This document shows, piece by piece, positions 19,746-32,456 of a DNA stretch of 64,000 bases; position 1 is the first letter of the stretch, and every line of letters starts with the position of its first letter. The stretch lies in contig CM041465.1 of NCBI GenBank assembly GCA_023213395.1, positions 127,541,741 through 127,605,740 of the forward strand, written 5' to 3'. The stretch comes from Cycas panzhihuaensis. Taxonomy: Eukaryota; Cycadophyta. Below the pieces are notes generated by a model. It was not told the origin of the DNA, did not search any database, and saw only the letters and a program-made list of their open reading frames with translations. The translations under genes were made by a program, and so were the position numbers.

Positions 19746-22710
19746 CTATGGCTCAAGTTAATTATTTAAGCAAAAAGCAAATTTGAACTAGTGAATGGAC
19801 CAAACATAGGTATTTAGAGAGCTAACTAGTTAAGACATCATCTCCACGCCATTATGCCTAAATGTTTAGGGTTGTGTTTGATGTAAATGGACATGATGTA
19901 GTTTAGAGAATTTACCATTTTAGACCTCATCCCCACATAATGATATTGGCTAAATATTGAAGCAAAGTATGATTAAGACGTTAAATCTACATGATGTTTC
20001 ATCTCTCTTATAATGCACCCATTTGAAAAATCATTTAACATTTTATTCTACATTATGATTCTAGGTGAGATTTTACACAAATTAGGTGTGCCTTACTAGT
20101 TTTGCAACAAGTTTTCATTTATAGTAATCATTAATTCAATTTTAATTAAGTTGCCATGAGACTTTAATCCTCTAAGAGGATGTATCAATTGAGGAAATTA
20201 GAGCATTTTTAACACCTTAATTAGATTATAATCCATGTTATTTTAAGAAGTCAATTTGGTCTTATAACAAATTTTATCTCATGGTGATTATAAGTTTAAT
20301 CTTCAAGTCCTTATGTGTCTACCAATTTTTGGCACCCCTAAAATAGTTTAATGTGTCAACGTTAAGGTTGAAAATGTATAAAATATAATTAAACCATAAC
20401 TTTATTTGATGTCAGAAAGATTAGATTCCACTATTAAACATCCTGAAAATAGAGTTATTTTTAAATTTTTAAGTTTTCAAATAGAAATTATTATAGTATA
20501 AATATTAATTAATAACTTTAAGAATTTGAACTTATAATTTCTTACTCTCATATGTAATTGATTAATATGGTGTGATTTATTTTTATGAAATAATGTATAC
20601 CCCTTCCTTATAATAACTAATGACACAAACGTAAAAGCATGCAATAATCAATGAAATAAGTAGCCCCTAAAGATTAATAAGTCAAATTACTCAATTTCTT
20701 CTAAACCCCTTAATCTCTTATTAACTTCATTAAGCTCTATTATTTCTGCTATGTTTTTTAGTCATTGTAGTTTTCACCTAATTCTTATGGTTTTAGTAAA
20801 AAACACATTCTTTTGGTACAATTCTCTAAAAACTATAATGTTTGTTAATATGACAATATATGATTTTTTGTTAACATTTATCATAATTTTTTAAATGTTG
20901 AGAATGTGGTTTTCTTAAGAAACCACATTGACATGAAAAATCCATCATAGTTTACATTAAAGATCATGGTTTTTATAACATTCATCGTAATTTTTTACAA
21001 AAAAAAAAAAAAAAGAAATGTACATCTTCGCATGTTTTTCATCTACTTGATGATGTTACCATATATTTTGCCCCTGCAAATGTACTGATAATTATTTTGA
21101 TGCCTTTGTAATTTCAATTTGAAGCCAGTTTTAACCTTGAATGGTTAGAATTAGTTAGAACTTGGTTAATAGGACTTAATATCCATAAGGAAGTTTGTTG
21201 AGATTTTAGGGTTATAAAATGTCCTCCATGAACTTTAAAATGGCTTATATCTTAAATGTTATTATTGTGCTAACAAAATTGCTACTTGAGTTACTTGCTT
21301 GAGTGATTATTATGTGTACTTGAATGTGCGAGAAAGTGACTTCTTACTTAACAACATAGTCTTATTTTACTTGCTAGTTTGAGTTAAACTTAATTCTTTT
21401 AGGTGACTTCCTAATTATCCACTATGGAAGTGAAGAGTTTGTTGCTTGTTTAAGTGCTCTTGTCACCTAAGCTTACTAATCACCCCTTTATTGGGATCCT
21501 CTTACTTTTGCTCTCATATGTTTGAAGCATTACTTTTGCCACAACTCTCTTACTATCTCATTTTATCTTAGTTGCTTTAGGGGAATGTTTTTATATGGTG
21601 TCTTTTTTGTTTATGTAAGCCTCTTGGTTATTTAATATTTTCAATCATTGAGATGGAAGGAGATTTGAGTGATTGTGAAGTCTTTGCTCCTAATTTTAGT
21701 TATTCTAGCTAGAGACTTAAAAAAAAAAAAGGGTATGCAAATGTACTAATTGATGCTACTGCTCATTCTTAAGTTTTCTTTATCTCTTTATTTCATTACA
21801 TATCTTTCAATAGGTTAAAGCATTTTATTAAAATTTGGACACAATCTTTTGAGAAGAGATAACATATAAGCATAAAGGAACATTGAAGGTAATGATGACT
21901 ATTAAGGTAGAATTCATTATAGTTACTTCACTATTATTTTTTAGTTGATTTATTAACTTGAGAACTAAATATAACCTCTAATTTTCTTCTTCTTCTTTTA
22001 TTTTTAATTTTATATCTTTTCCCCAAGTAGGAGGTTTTCTTTAACCCCTCTTTTCTGATAAGTTTATGTCTTTATATATGTGCCTTGCTAACTTGTTTGG
22101 TGGGAGTCAAGGAGTCCATGACTCCCAAGAAAATTGAATAAAATATTAGAATGAATGTAAGTAAGAGAGGACCTTAACCCATCTTAGTTTACTTGTATCA
22201 ATATTTTCTTAAAATTACATATGTTTGTTGTTTTATAATTTTAAAGGAATATGTATCATTTAGGTTTTAATAGGAAAGGAAATAATACACTAAAATAAGT
22301 GTGTTTGAAGTTCTCAAAATCTCTGGATGCATACATATTTAAGAAAGGAACTTAATTTATGTTTTTAGTTCCTTTTATTACTTTCCTTCTTAAGTAAAGA
22401 GGTGCTTGGAACCTATATTGTGCTTTAATTCCCTGGATTATTACCTTGCCCTTCCTGATCCATTTCTTGGATTGGCAATAAGGAAAATATTTTTATTTGA
22501 GAAATCAAGATAAGGCATAGTCACACCAAATACTTGTACGCATTTACCCTCTTTAAAAGGTTCAAGGTGTTATAGAGGTAACTTTATCCTTCTTTCTTTA
22601 AAGCAGGAAGAGGTCTTAGCTTTTAATGCTGGAAATAGTGATTAATTACTTCCTTGTCAAGTCATGTCTTGTAAGGTTAAGATATATCCCTCACTCTTAT
22701 TGGGCCTCCT
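19746..22710. other. AT-rich intergenic DNA
   Basis: No coding region is recognisable on either strand. It contains A-runs (about 20997-21014 and 21720-21730) and an imperfect palindrome at 20903-20929. Most likely very old, unrecognisable repeats. Confidence 0.5.
20903..20929. repeat. 27-bp imperfect palindrome
   Basis: AATGTGGTTT (20903-20912) and AAACCACATT (20920-20929) flank a TTCTTAAG-type centre. Could be part of a decayed hairpin element; no terminal repeats were confirmed. Confidence 0.5.
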
Positions 22711-22713
22711 ATA

Positions 22714-22783
22714 TTTGGTATTAGAGTTGTGATTAATTCTAACTTGGTATAAGAGCGTAGATCTTGGCCACCTATATCAGAGC
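22714..22783 (+). promoter_or_regulatory. Repeated degenerate PBS motifs
   Basis: TTTGGTATTAGAG (22714), CTTGGTATAAGAGC (22743) and TATATCAGAGC (22773) lie about 29 nt apart. Each resembles the tRNA-Met PBS. Probably marks the end of a decayed copia 5' LTR whose leader runs on to the gag remnant at 25378. Confidence 0.5.
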
Positions 22784-25377
22784 ATTGATCTACCTTCACG
22801 ACAAGCATTTACATTGATATTTTATCAATTTTATAAAGTTTATTAACATTTTTATATAGTTTTTTGTTAATATTTATCTATTTTTTATACGTATGATCTA
22901 TTTAATCACAGTTTTCTTTAAATTTTTGTAGTTATAGTGTGTACATTTATCGCAATATTTTCAGTCATTTACAACTTCTTATAGTAGCTTATTCGCTCGT
23001 TTGCACTCATCTAGGGTTTATATCTAAGTTTTTTGAAGAAAATGAATGAAAAATCATGTTTTTCATTCGCTGCAACCCTAATATTGATTATTTCTTCTTG
23101 TCAAAGCTTTATTTGTCATTTTACAACCCTAAACCCATTTTTAATTCTTGTTAGAAGATATTTGAGTTGGTTTCAGGCTTTATTTTACTCAGCTTTACTC
23201 GGTTGGGCTCCCGCAACCCCTTAGACTTCCATAGCTCTATTCCCCTCAATATAAGCTTATTTTTCAAAAATTTCACATCTATTGGGTACCTCTCATTATT
23301 ACATTCCTTTCTTTAAATTTTCATCTCATTCTGAGGCCATTTGATCCCTCGTTAGGGTTTCACACTCTTGCTTTGGTTTACCATTTTTGCGCGCAAGTCA
23401 CACAAGCCTCCAAAAAGGTATGTGCATTATTTCTACGATATCTTTGCAACCATTTATCTAATTTACAAATTGTCTCAAGTGTCAAAAAGCTAATTTAAAG
23501 CTCTATAACATAAAGTCCTCATTTTCTTAATTTGAGCCATTATTTATAGAGTTTAGTCAGGTTAAATTTGACCTTCATTTATTAATTATATTTCATTAGC
23601 TATAAATGGGGTTTTTCACTGTTTTGTTAATAACTTGGGTTCTACAGCTCCGTTTCTCGATCCATTTAAACCGTCGAAAAGATTTTTTGGAGTTCTTCGT
23701 AAAAAAGTAGTTTCATTTTATTCTGATATCATTTTGTATGTCATTAAAACTCTTAAACTTAAGGCTCTATTTTAGTCCTAGTTGGATACTTTTAAAAATA
23801 TTTTAAGCTACCAACTGAATATATTTGATTGATATTTATATACTAATTAATTATTAACAATATTTTCTAGTTTTTATAATATTTGTAAGTTGTGTTATAT
23901 CCTTTTAGCATGTTTTTGGCTTCTAGAACAGTAGGAGCTCTATTACGTTCAAAAGTTACAAATGGGTACCTCTTACCTTATTATTTCTTTTCCATTACAT
24001 CTAAAAGTGAATATAAGTGATTTCTTTGAGCATCCTTTGCTTATTTAAGGAGTTTTCTTTGAGTAGTTATGCCTATTTAAGGCCATTTGCCTCCTTGAAT
24101 ACTTCAAGAAGTACACCTTATTTACAAAAGAATCCAACTAAAAGGCTCACTTTCATTTTACTTACATTACATTTAAAAGCATTTGTAAGCAATTTTATGC
24201 ACTTTGAGCTCATTATTTCATAAGTTAAAGGAATTTTATTTGCCTTAAGGCCCTTATATCTATTGAAATTGTATAAGTGCATTATATTGCATAAGTTGTT
24301 AATTATTGTTTTTCAATTCTTACAAGCTTTAAAGCTCTTTTTTTAATTCAAGGATATCATTTCATCTTTATAGACATCATCTTTCATTATAAGGCCTCTT
24401 ATATGCATCCTTATTAAAAAGATTATAAGTTATGCATTGGCCTTCATTTCAAATCTAATTTACTTTAAGCATTATTTAATTATCTTCTTGAAAGAAGATT
24501 GATTAACTATCTTGATTAAAAAGTACTAGAATATTTGAAAGGTTCATCTCCTTAATTGAAAGAGTATTTGAGCATTTGAAATATTGGTTATAACTTGATT
24601 ATTGATTTATTGAATATTTTCATTAAAAGTAAATACATTCTTATTGAAAGCTGTTTAAAGCTATTTTTTCAAGGAGCTTCTTCCATTTGAAAGATATAGT
24701 TTGCATAAAAAAACCTTCATCCTATTTCTTGATTAAAATACTTTACATTAAGGCATTCATTTGAAAAAAGGCATACATATATCTTTCAACTTTCCTTCTT
24801 TCCAAGCAAATTGCTTACTTTATATTTTAAGGAGTATATTTTAGAATCACTTGCATAATCTCCTTGATTTAAAAGGACTCATTTGACAGTTACTTATCCT
24901 TAATAAGGAATTAAAATTTGAAGATCATTTTTGCTCCATTTCAACTTTGAAAAGCATTTCATACTGCACTTCATTGCATATGATTATTTAAAGGCATATT
25001 ATTTTCTTTTAAGCTCACTTTTGAAGTCTTATGAAAATTAATAAGCATATAACATTCATTAAAATGATATACTTTCCTTTAGTATCAAGTTATTTCTACT
25101 TTATGAAAGAAGTCATTTGGAAATTTTATATATATATTTTAAGTTCTTTAACTCTCATGTGAAAGACACATTTAAAATTAAGTTAAGGCCATCTCCATAA
25201 TATTTGAAAGCTCAAATACATTAGATTATATTACATTGCTCTTAAATTTTAAGATTCATACATATCCTTTGAAAAGTTTATCTCATCTCAAAAGAAAACA
25301 TCTATCTTGTGTTAATTAAGGAAGATATATCTCTTATTTCATTTGATGTTATAATTTATTAATTACAATAGTTATGA
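22784..25377 (+). other. Probable decayed copia leader, otherwise featureless
   Basis: AT-rich, with no frame longer than about 68 codons and no domains. Assigned as leader only because it lies between PBS-like motifs and a gag fragment. Confidence 0.3.
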
Positions 25378-26058
25378 ATGAAATTAATACTAGGTTTCCC
25401 ATATTTGATGGGATATATGTTAAAATCGCACTTTATTAAAAATGACCTTTGGAAATTTGTAAAAGATGGTTACCTAATGAATAAACCAAACTTTAGAGAA
25501 AACCTAAAAATTGATAATGAACCCCTAGCACTAATGTTTTGTACCATAGATGATGATATTCTTACTCATGTTTATGATATGACTACATCTAAATCTATTT
25601 GGGACACCCTCAATTCACTTTATGGGAGATAAACTTTTAATTTAAGTAAATTTAATTATATTGATGATGCATTTTGTGTGAGATAGATGATAAAACAGAT
25701 ATTTCTTAATGAAAAATCTAATGTGACATGCAATGTTGAAGATTCTAATAAGATTAATAAACATAATGATGCATTTAATGAAATTACATCTACATGTGAC
25801 CTAGTTGATCCTCATCAAAAGGATAAACTCAAAGATAAAGGCACTTATATTCATGTGAAGCAACTCACACCCATATTTGAACCATAATTTGTTGAAGACT
25901 ATATAGAAAAGATAATGGTGCAAATCGAATATCTCTTTAAAGTTGATGGTGAAGTTATAAGACATGAGTACAATCATTTCTTCAAAGTATATCTCAAGCA
26001 TTTATACCACAAGTTTAAGGAGAAATAGAAGATGATCATGATAAACATTAAGAAGGAG
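25378..26058 (+). pseudogene. Copia gag remnant
   Basis: Residues in 25378-25632 (DLWKFVKDGYLM, SKSIWDTLNSLYGR) match the copia gag/UBN2 pattern of a helix-rich capsid. After a stop, 25687-26025 continues with low-complexity charged sequence (DPHQKDKLKDKG, YIEKIMVQIEYLFKVDGE) that I cannot place. The fragment is cut by the LTR at 26061. Confidence 0.6.
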
Positions 26059-26060
26059 TA

Positions 26061-26380
26061 TGTTGGGGTTAATATTCCTCATCCCACTCCCATCTTAGAA
26101 ACATGTGAGTGCATACATATTAATGGTAAGTTAAGTTTATTTTATTGTATATTATCTTTATTTTATATTATTTTGAATTGGAGGTTGAGGAGGTTTCTCT
26201 CATCCCTCATAAGTATATATTCTTTGGGGTTCTAAACCTTAGTGTTTTTCAATACTACCATCTATTCAAAAATCTTATGTACTCTCTTCACAATGGATTA
26301 ATACAATGTTATTTCATAAGTATATTTTAAATATGGCTTGAGTTATATGATTTCACCTGCTACTTTGATCAACTCCAACA
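26061..26380 (+). repeat. 320-bp LTR with adjacent PBS
   Basis: Starts TGTTGGGG and ends CTCCAACA (inverted ends), contains TATA-like AGTATATATTC near 26211, and is followed by a perfect PBS. The preceding purines (AGAAGGAGTA) look like a PPT, so this LTR has internal-type sequence on both sides. No second copy was found in the window. Confidence 0.75.
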
Positions 26381-26456
26381 TTTGGTATCAGAGCACTTTA
26401 ATCAATTCTAACATGGTATCAGAGCTTCTTGGGCTATCTACATTTGGTATTAAAGC
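26381..26456 (+). promoter_or_regulatory. Triplicated PBS unit
   Basis: TTTGGTATCAGAGC (26381), TGGTATCAGAGC (26414) and TTTGGTATTAAAGC (26443). The TGGTAT cores are exactly 31 nt apart (26383, 26414, 26445). Each is preceded by an LTR-end-like C(T/C)AACA or CTACA. Confidence 0.8.
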
Positions 26457-26469
26457 TTTTTAGGCCTCC

Positions 26470-26960
26470 TACATATTTCTATTGCCATAGAGTTAGCCAC
26501 TTAGAAGAAAATTATTTTGTTAAAACATCAAGTACACAAGGGGGAACAACCAATACAACTATAGAAGAAAAGCATGATGATATACTATCTTTTTCAAGTC
26601 TAACAACCAATGAAGAAGAAGATAGTTGGTATATCAATTCAGGATATTCAATACATATGACATACAAAGAAGAATAGTTTAAGGAGATTGATAATTTTAA
26701 GAAAGGTAGAATTATATTTAGGGACAACACCCCACATGTAGTTATTGGAAAGAGAAATATTTCTATAATGACTGATTTTAGAAAAACAAGAAGTATAAAT
26801 GATATCCTTCATGTTTTAGCTCTTAAGAAGAATCTACTTTCCATGGGTTAGATTATGGAGTAAAAGTATAAAGTGATCTTTCATAATAAAGAATATACTA
26901 TCAAAGACAAATTAAAAAACAAGGTAATTATAACAAAGGGTCAAATGACTAGTTAAACTA
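26470..26960 (+). pseudogene. CopC zinc knuckle and protease
   Basis: FYCHRVSHLEENYF retains parts of a CCHC knuckle but has lost cysteines. The protease site reads WYINSGYSIHMTY, with the catalytic Asp replaced by Asn (GAT to AAT, a G-to-A change). Downstream NDILHVLALKKNLLSMG, an expected protease C-terminal segment, is readable. Confidence 0.75.
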
Positions 26961-27004
26961 GTTATACCTCCAATAGATTTCTATGCTTTAAAAGCTTCAA
27001 CAGA

Positions 27005-27960
27005 TGTTGATTATGAAACATGGCACAAAAGACTTGGCCATATACATTATAACAGTTTAGCTTTGATGAAAAGAATGGATATGGTGATCAGACTCCTTAT
27101 TATAAAACCAAGTAAAGAACTTTGTGAAGTTACATACTTGGAAAACAACAAAGGGAAAATTTTCTAAATGAAAGTTATAGGGGCAATGGGCCCCTTCAAC
27201 TAATATATACAGATCTATGTGGTCTAATAGATGTGCCCTCACTAGGAGGTGCCAAGTACTTCATGACTTTTATTGATAAGTTCACTATAATGACTTGGGT
27301 TAACTTCATTAAACTCAAATTGAATGCTCTTTAATGCTTTATGGACTTTAAAACTTTAATTAAAAAGTAAAATAGGCTTAGAATTCTTACCCTAAGATTA
27401 GATAATGAAGGAAAAATTATCTTAAATGAGTTTAAGACATATTACAACTATTATAGGATAAAGAAATAACTCACTAATCTTTATACTCCACAATAAAATG
27501 GAGTTGTAGAAAGAAAGAATAGAATAATTATGGAAATGGCAAGGAGTATACTTAAAGATGTGCATCTTAGACATGAAATTTTAGTAAAAGATACACACAT
27601 CGTAGTTTATATATTGAACAAGTGTACCACTAAGGCAATCAGGTAGGTCACACTAGAAGAAGCTTAGACAAGTCATAAGCTAAGCATAAAACAGTTAAAG
27701 ATTTTTGGATGCCTAGCTTATGCACATATTCTAAAATAAAAAGGAACCAAGTTGGATGATAAGAGCACCGAGTATATCTTCATAGGATATAGTAACACTT
27801 CTAGATCCTATAAACTTTATGATCCTAAAGGAAAAAGGATTATTATAAGCAGGGATATCATCTTCAAAGAGGATGAATTTCATCAAGAAGAAGTTGAAAA
27901 AGATAAAGGAAAAAAGCTTATGGTTAAAGTGGAATCAAATCCTAAGGGTATAAATAGACC
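27005..27960 (+). pseudogene. CopC integrase
   Basis: Starts with the GAG-pre-integrase HKRLGHIHY-type segment (about 27020-27055), then YTDLCGLIDVPSLGGAKYFM (about 27210-27265), LDNEGKI, and GVVERKNRIIMEMA (about 27500-27545). KIFGCLAYAHIL and the open frame 27752-27997 (YIFIGYSNTSRSYKLYDP) follow. Several stops (for example 27494-27496) fall where the family has Gln or Trp. Confidence 0.8.
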
Positions 27961-28159
27961 TAATCCAAGTGAAGTAAGACCCTCTACTTCAAATTAAAGG
28001 GTTCCTAAGTGGGTTCAAGGGGCACATGACCCTTTAAATATTTTGGATAACAACTTTGAAAGAAGGACTACTATGTCTCAAAGGGTAAATTTTACTTTGA
28101 TGACTCAAGTTATGGAGTCTAATGAGCCTCATAACTTGGAAGAGGGTAACACATAAGAT

Positions 28160-29650
28160 AAATGAAAACAAGCTATGAAAGAGGAGTATAATACCTTAGT
28201 AAAAAATGACATATGAGAATTAGTAGATCTACCACCAAACAAGAATGCAATTGGAACTAAATGAGTCTATAAGACTAAGTACAAGTCAAATGGAATAGTT
28301 GATAAATCCAAAGCAAGGTTAGTTGCTAAAGGCTATGCTCAAATTAAAGGCATAGATTGTAATAAGACTTTTACACTAGTTGTAAGACTAGAGATAGTTA
28401 GGTTGTTGATGGCTTTAATAGTATAATAAGGTTGGACAATTCACTAAATGGATGTTAAAAGTGCTTTCTTAAATGGTTATATAAAAGAAGAGATATATAT
28501 ACAATAACCAAAAGGTTTTAAAGATAATGGTGAAGAAAATAAGGTCTATAAACTTAAGAAGGTCTTGCATGGACTTAAATAAGTACCCAGAGCATCATAC
28601 TCTAGGATTGATATGCTTTAAGGACAAAGGGTTCCAAAGGAGTTAGTCTGATCTAAATTTATATATCAAGATAGAAGGAAGCTCCATACTTATTGTGGAC
28701 TTATATACTAATGACCTTGTATACACTAGGAATGATATTCACTTGTCCCTAAGATTTAAAAAGAATATGTATAAGGAGTTTGAAATGATAGATTTAGGAT
28801 TAATGTATTATTTCCTAGGCATAGAAGTTTGGCAAGATTAAAATAGAATATTTGTTTCCCAAAGGAAATACACTTTGGACTTATTACACAAGTTTAATAT
28901 GAGTAGTTACAAATCACTTATAATACCAACAAAAGTTGGGATGAAGTTATCTAAGTTTGAGGAATTACAATTAGTTGACCCTACAATCTATAGGTGATCA
29001 ATTAAAAGTTTAATTTACTTAACTTCAACTCGACCAGATATCATGTATATCATTAATGTGGTTTTTAGATTTATACATGAGCTTAAGGTGAAATATTAGT
29101 AAGCAATAAAGAGGATTCTCATATATCTAAAGGGTACAATTAGATATGGACTATATTATAAGCCATCAGAGAACTACAGGTTGGTTAGATATACAAACTC
29201 ATACTGGGCAGGTTGTATAGATGATAAACTACCTTTGGTTATATTTTCAGTTTGGGTTTAGCTGTAATTATATGGTATTCAAAGAGATAGGCCATGGTAT
29301 CTTTATCCACAATAGAAGAAGAGTATAAAGCAACAATAATAGGAGCTTATGAGATAGTTTAGCTTAGAAGGTTACTCTAAGATTTGTAAAAAGAATATGT
29401 TAGTCCTACTGAAATGCTTTATGACAATTAAAACACCATTTAGATGACTTAGAATTCAGTGTTTCATAGTAGGATAAAGCATATAAAAACACAACATCAC
29501 TTCATTAGAGAATTAGTACAACAAGGTAAGATTAAATTGGTCTACTACATCATACAAGATCATGTGGTAGATATATTCACTAAGGCACTTAAAAAGATAA
29601 AGTTTAATAAATTTAAAGATAAACTTGAAATCTCCCCAAATATGTATTAT
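28160..29650 (+). pseudogene. CopC reverse transcriptase and RNase H
   Basis: Readable RT pieces: [29 protein letters not shown] (about 28310-28360), [17 protein letters not shown] (about 28450-28500), KLKKVLHGLK. The catalytic motif is YTND at 28704-28715, so the first catalytic Asp is lost. RNase H pieces follow, ending in DIFTKALKKIKFNKFK (29570-29620). Dead by many stops. Confidence 0.8.
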
Positions 29651-29660
29651 GGAGGAGAAA

Positions 29661-30287
29661 TGTTAGAATAATACCTATTAAGGCTCATATTGGCCTAGGG
29701 TTTGGTGGAGATTATACTGGCACCACTAGCCACACCTAATTGACTTTGTCAGATATTAGTGGTAATTATACTAGTGTTTGTTAATACCAATTGGTGATAA
29801 ATGTTGCACTTCCTACTCACATCCCACCTATATATTCATGGAATATGAAGACCCTAATATTCATCAACATTGCCATTATATCAAAATATTTGTTCATCCT
29901 TTTGTGTATTCTCTACTCCCTGTGAACCCCTGATTCCATCAACTCTCTCATTGTGTATTATTATTAAATTATAGGTATTATAAAGATCTGTACATATGCT
30001 CACCTATTCATGTAATGTCCCATTAGTGGACTTGTAAATTCTCTTACAATATTCATTAGACATGAGGTGAATTGTATCTATACATATGGATATTCATCTA
30101 ATACAATTCTTTGAAAGGTGATTATTCTTCCACCACATTATTGTATCCTTATAATGTGCATGTTTCATTCTATTTTGCTTTCATGTTCATCTTATATTGA
30201 CCTCATTATTTATACTTACATTTATAAATATCATTTATAATATGAATTTTTCCAATATAATATGTCAAACTAAATTTATTTCTAATA
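29661..30287 (+). repeat. CopC 3' LTR, also followed by a PBS (627 bp)
   Basis: TGTTAGAATAATACC to TTCTAATA. A PPT lies on its left and PBS-like TTTGGTATTGGAG (30288-30300) on its right, with a second PBS-like motif at 30323-30335. TATA-like CCTATATATTC lies at about 29827. A PBS after a 3' LTR suggests a tandem LTR-internal-LTR arrangement in which this LTR is shared. Confidence 0.7.
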
Positions 30288-30433
30288 TTTGGTATTGGAG
30301 TAAGTTTTAAATTTTTCAATAATTGGTATTAAAGCACAAATTTACTCATTATGAAATTTCAAAGTTAGAGGAAGATCTTAGGGATAATTTGAAGCTCATA
30401 TAATATTATTGATCTAATTTTTTGCATGTAGAT
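30288..30433 (+). other. Leader-like sequence interrupted by Gy2
   Basis: PBS-like motifs, then AT-rich DNA up to the Gy2 target duplication TAGAT (30429-30433). The same flank resumes at 63348. Confidence 0.5.
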
Positions 30434-31836
30434 TATAAGGACCCAACTTTAAGTTAACTAGACCATCTTATCCTTATTACATAGGTTGCTTCTTAATCAT
30501 GTATGTATGTATGTAAAGGCTTTCTTCATCTTCTATTCAATATTTCAAGATAAAACCATTTTTATTTCATAGCTTTTATTCATCATCTGTAAGGTGAAAG
30601 CCTATTCCATACTCCACTATGTATGAGGATGTACCAATTTTTGGACTATTAAACTTGATAGTTGTGTTATGTTATGATTTAGGAGTAGGATCCTTTTTCC
30701 TCTAACACCTTGAAATATGTGATTCTTACTTTTGTTATGGCTTGCATAATATAAAACCCAACTAGATTATTTAAAGAGGTGGTGTATATGGGGGGACATA
30801 TGATATAAATAAGAGAGGAATAGAGGAATAATAATTGCCATAGTAGAGGATAAGCATAAAGATCCATAAACATCTTAGAGACATTAAAGTTTAGTTGATG
30901 GACTTAATTTATAGAAGAGAAATCCCACCAAGTGAAAGAACAAGATTCTAACTTTTCAATAACTAATAAAATACTAAAATCAAACATTAGATTGAAAAGT
31001 TATAAAATTATGAAGTTGACCTTCAAGCTAAAATCTCTAATTATAAATCATTTGATTAATTTTATAAATGAAAAGTTGAATGTAGGCTTCTAATCGACTA
31101 ATTCTAAAAATACAAAATAAGAGGAATATAAAGAAGAGTGCTTGAAAGTTTGTAAATAAAGCCTCTCAAACACCCAATCCTAAAAATATGAAACAAAGGG
31201 GGAAATACAAAGGAAATTGCTCATGACTTTGCAAAAAAACAAATAAATGCATTCCTTTAATCATCAAATTCTAAAACTATGAATACAAAGGTAATCTCAT
31301 GCAAGTTCACATATGCATAACTGAATAAAGTAGTGAATAATTAATAAAGAAAGTTGCTTGTAAACCTATAAATGGGTCCCTAGAGCAAAATAATCACTTG
31401 AAAAATTCCAAAAATGTGAATACAAAGAGATAGATATCAAAATTTCATAGTTTTACTCATAACTACTTCATTTAATGCTTGAAGCATATCATATAGTATG
31501 ACTTGTATTAAAGTCATCTAGATGTCTGAATAAGTAAAACTACTCAAAATTTCCCTACAAGGAGATATTCTTAAAAACTAGAAGTAGTGAGTAATTGATA
31601 ATTATTTTAATGGTAGTGATTGAGAGCTATTTTTGGTAGTCAGTATGTGCCCCATTCTAATAACTAAGCTCAAATTCTCCACTTAATTTTTATGATATTA
31701 ATAACAATTGATTGAATCATATATGGGAGGAGTAATAGTTTAGAAAATATGAGATAAAAGGGATCTTTTATTAGTATTTATAGTTAGTAAAACTTAGGAG
31801 AAGAGTTATTTATATAAAGTATAGATTTCTATGAGG

Positions 31837-32447
31837 TGTTGAGAAAACTAGGTCCCAATAACTAGAAACCACCACTAAGATCTAAACTATTTTGCAACTA
31901 GTTACAAGAATAAAAACTAAAACTTAACATGCAAGTTCTTAAAATAAAGATAATACAATAAATAAATCAAAAAGCTAAATCATCACGTCTACACCAGATA
32001 TAACGTAGTAAAATTGTAATAGTGTGCTAGGGAAACATCCACACAGGAAAGGTATTAATCTTCATTATCCATGAATGGAGAAATATACATAATCTGTAGT
32101 AGAATATTAACAACAACAACAACTAGTTATGCCTACTTAATACAGTACATCCAATATATTGAATACTATCAACATAATAAAAAAACACCTTAAATCAAGC
32201 TATTTGAGAGTTATACAAGGCACAAATCTTGACCATCAAATCTGGGGTATTTTAAATGAACGATCCTAATTCTCTTTACAATTTAATATGTTTTACATCA
32301 CTAACTTTTTAGGTTGGGGGCTACCACCCTTAAACCCCCATTTGTGGAGGGGGCTCTAGCAAATCCCGCAAAAGTTTAAAAAGGAAACTGGGCTACCAGC
32401 CTGCCAAAATTTTTGCCTTTAAAATATTTTTGTCATAGTATTTAATA
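31837..32447 (-). repeat. CopD 3' LTR (611 bp)
   Basis: Plus-strand start TGTTGAGAAAACTAGG matches 37321 and, with one change, 36476. The inner end is next to ATTTCCACC (32448-32456), which is the minus-strand PPT. Confidence 0.9.
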
Positions 32448-32456
32448 ATTTCCACC

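Larger units (their letters stand above)
26470..29660 (+). mobile_element. CopC: copia internal region (zinc knuckle to RNase H)
   Basis: About 3.2 kb of pol in the copia order, ending in a PPT (GGAGGAGAAA) and the LTR start at 29661. The N-terminal part of gag is missing. The zinc-knuckle segment begins only about 15 bases after the triplicated PBS, so a deletion or rearrangement joined them. Heavily mutated, mainly by in-frame stops. Confidence 0.8.
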
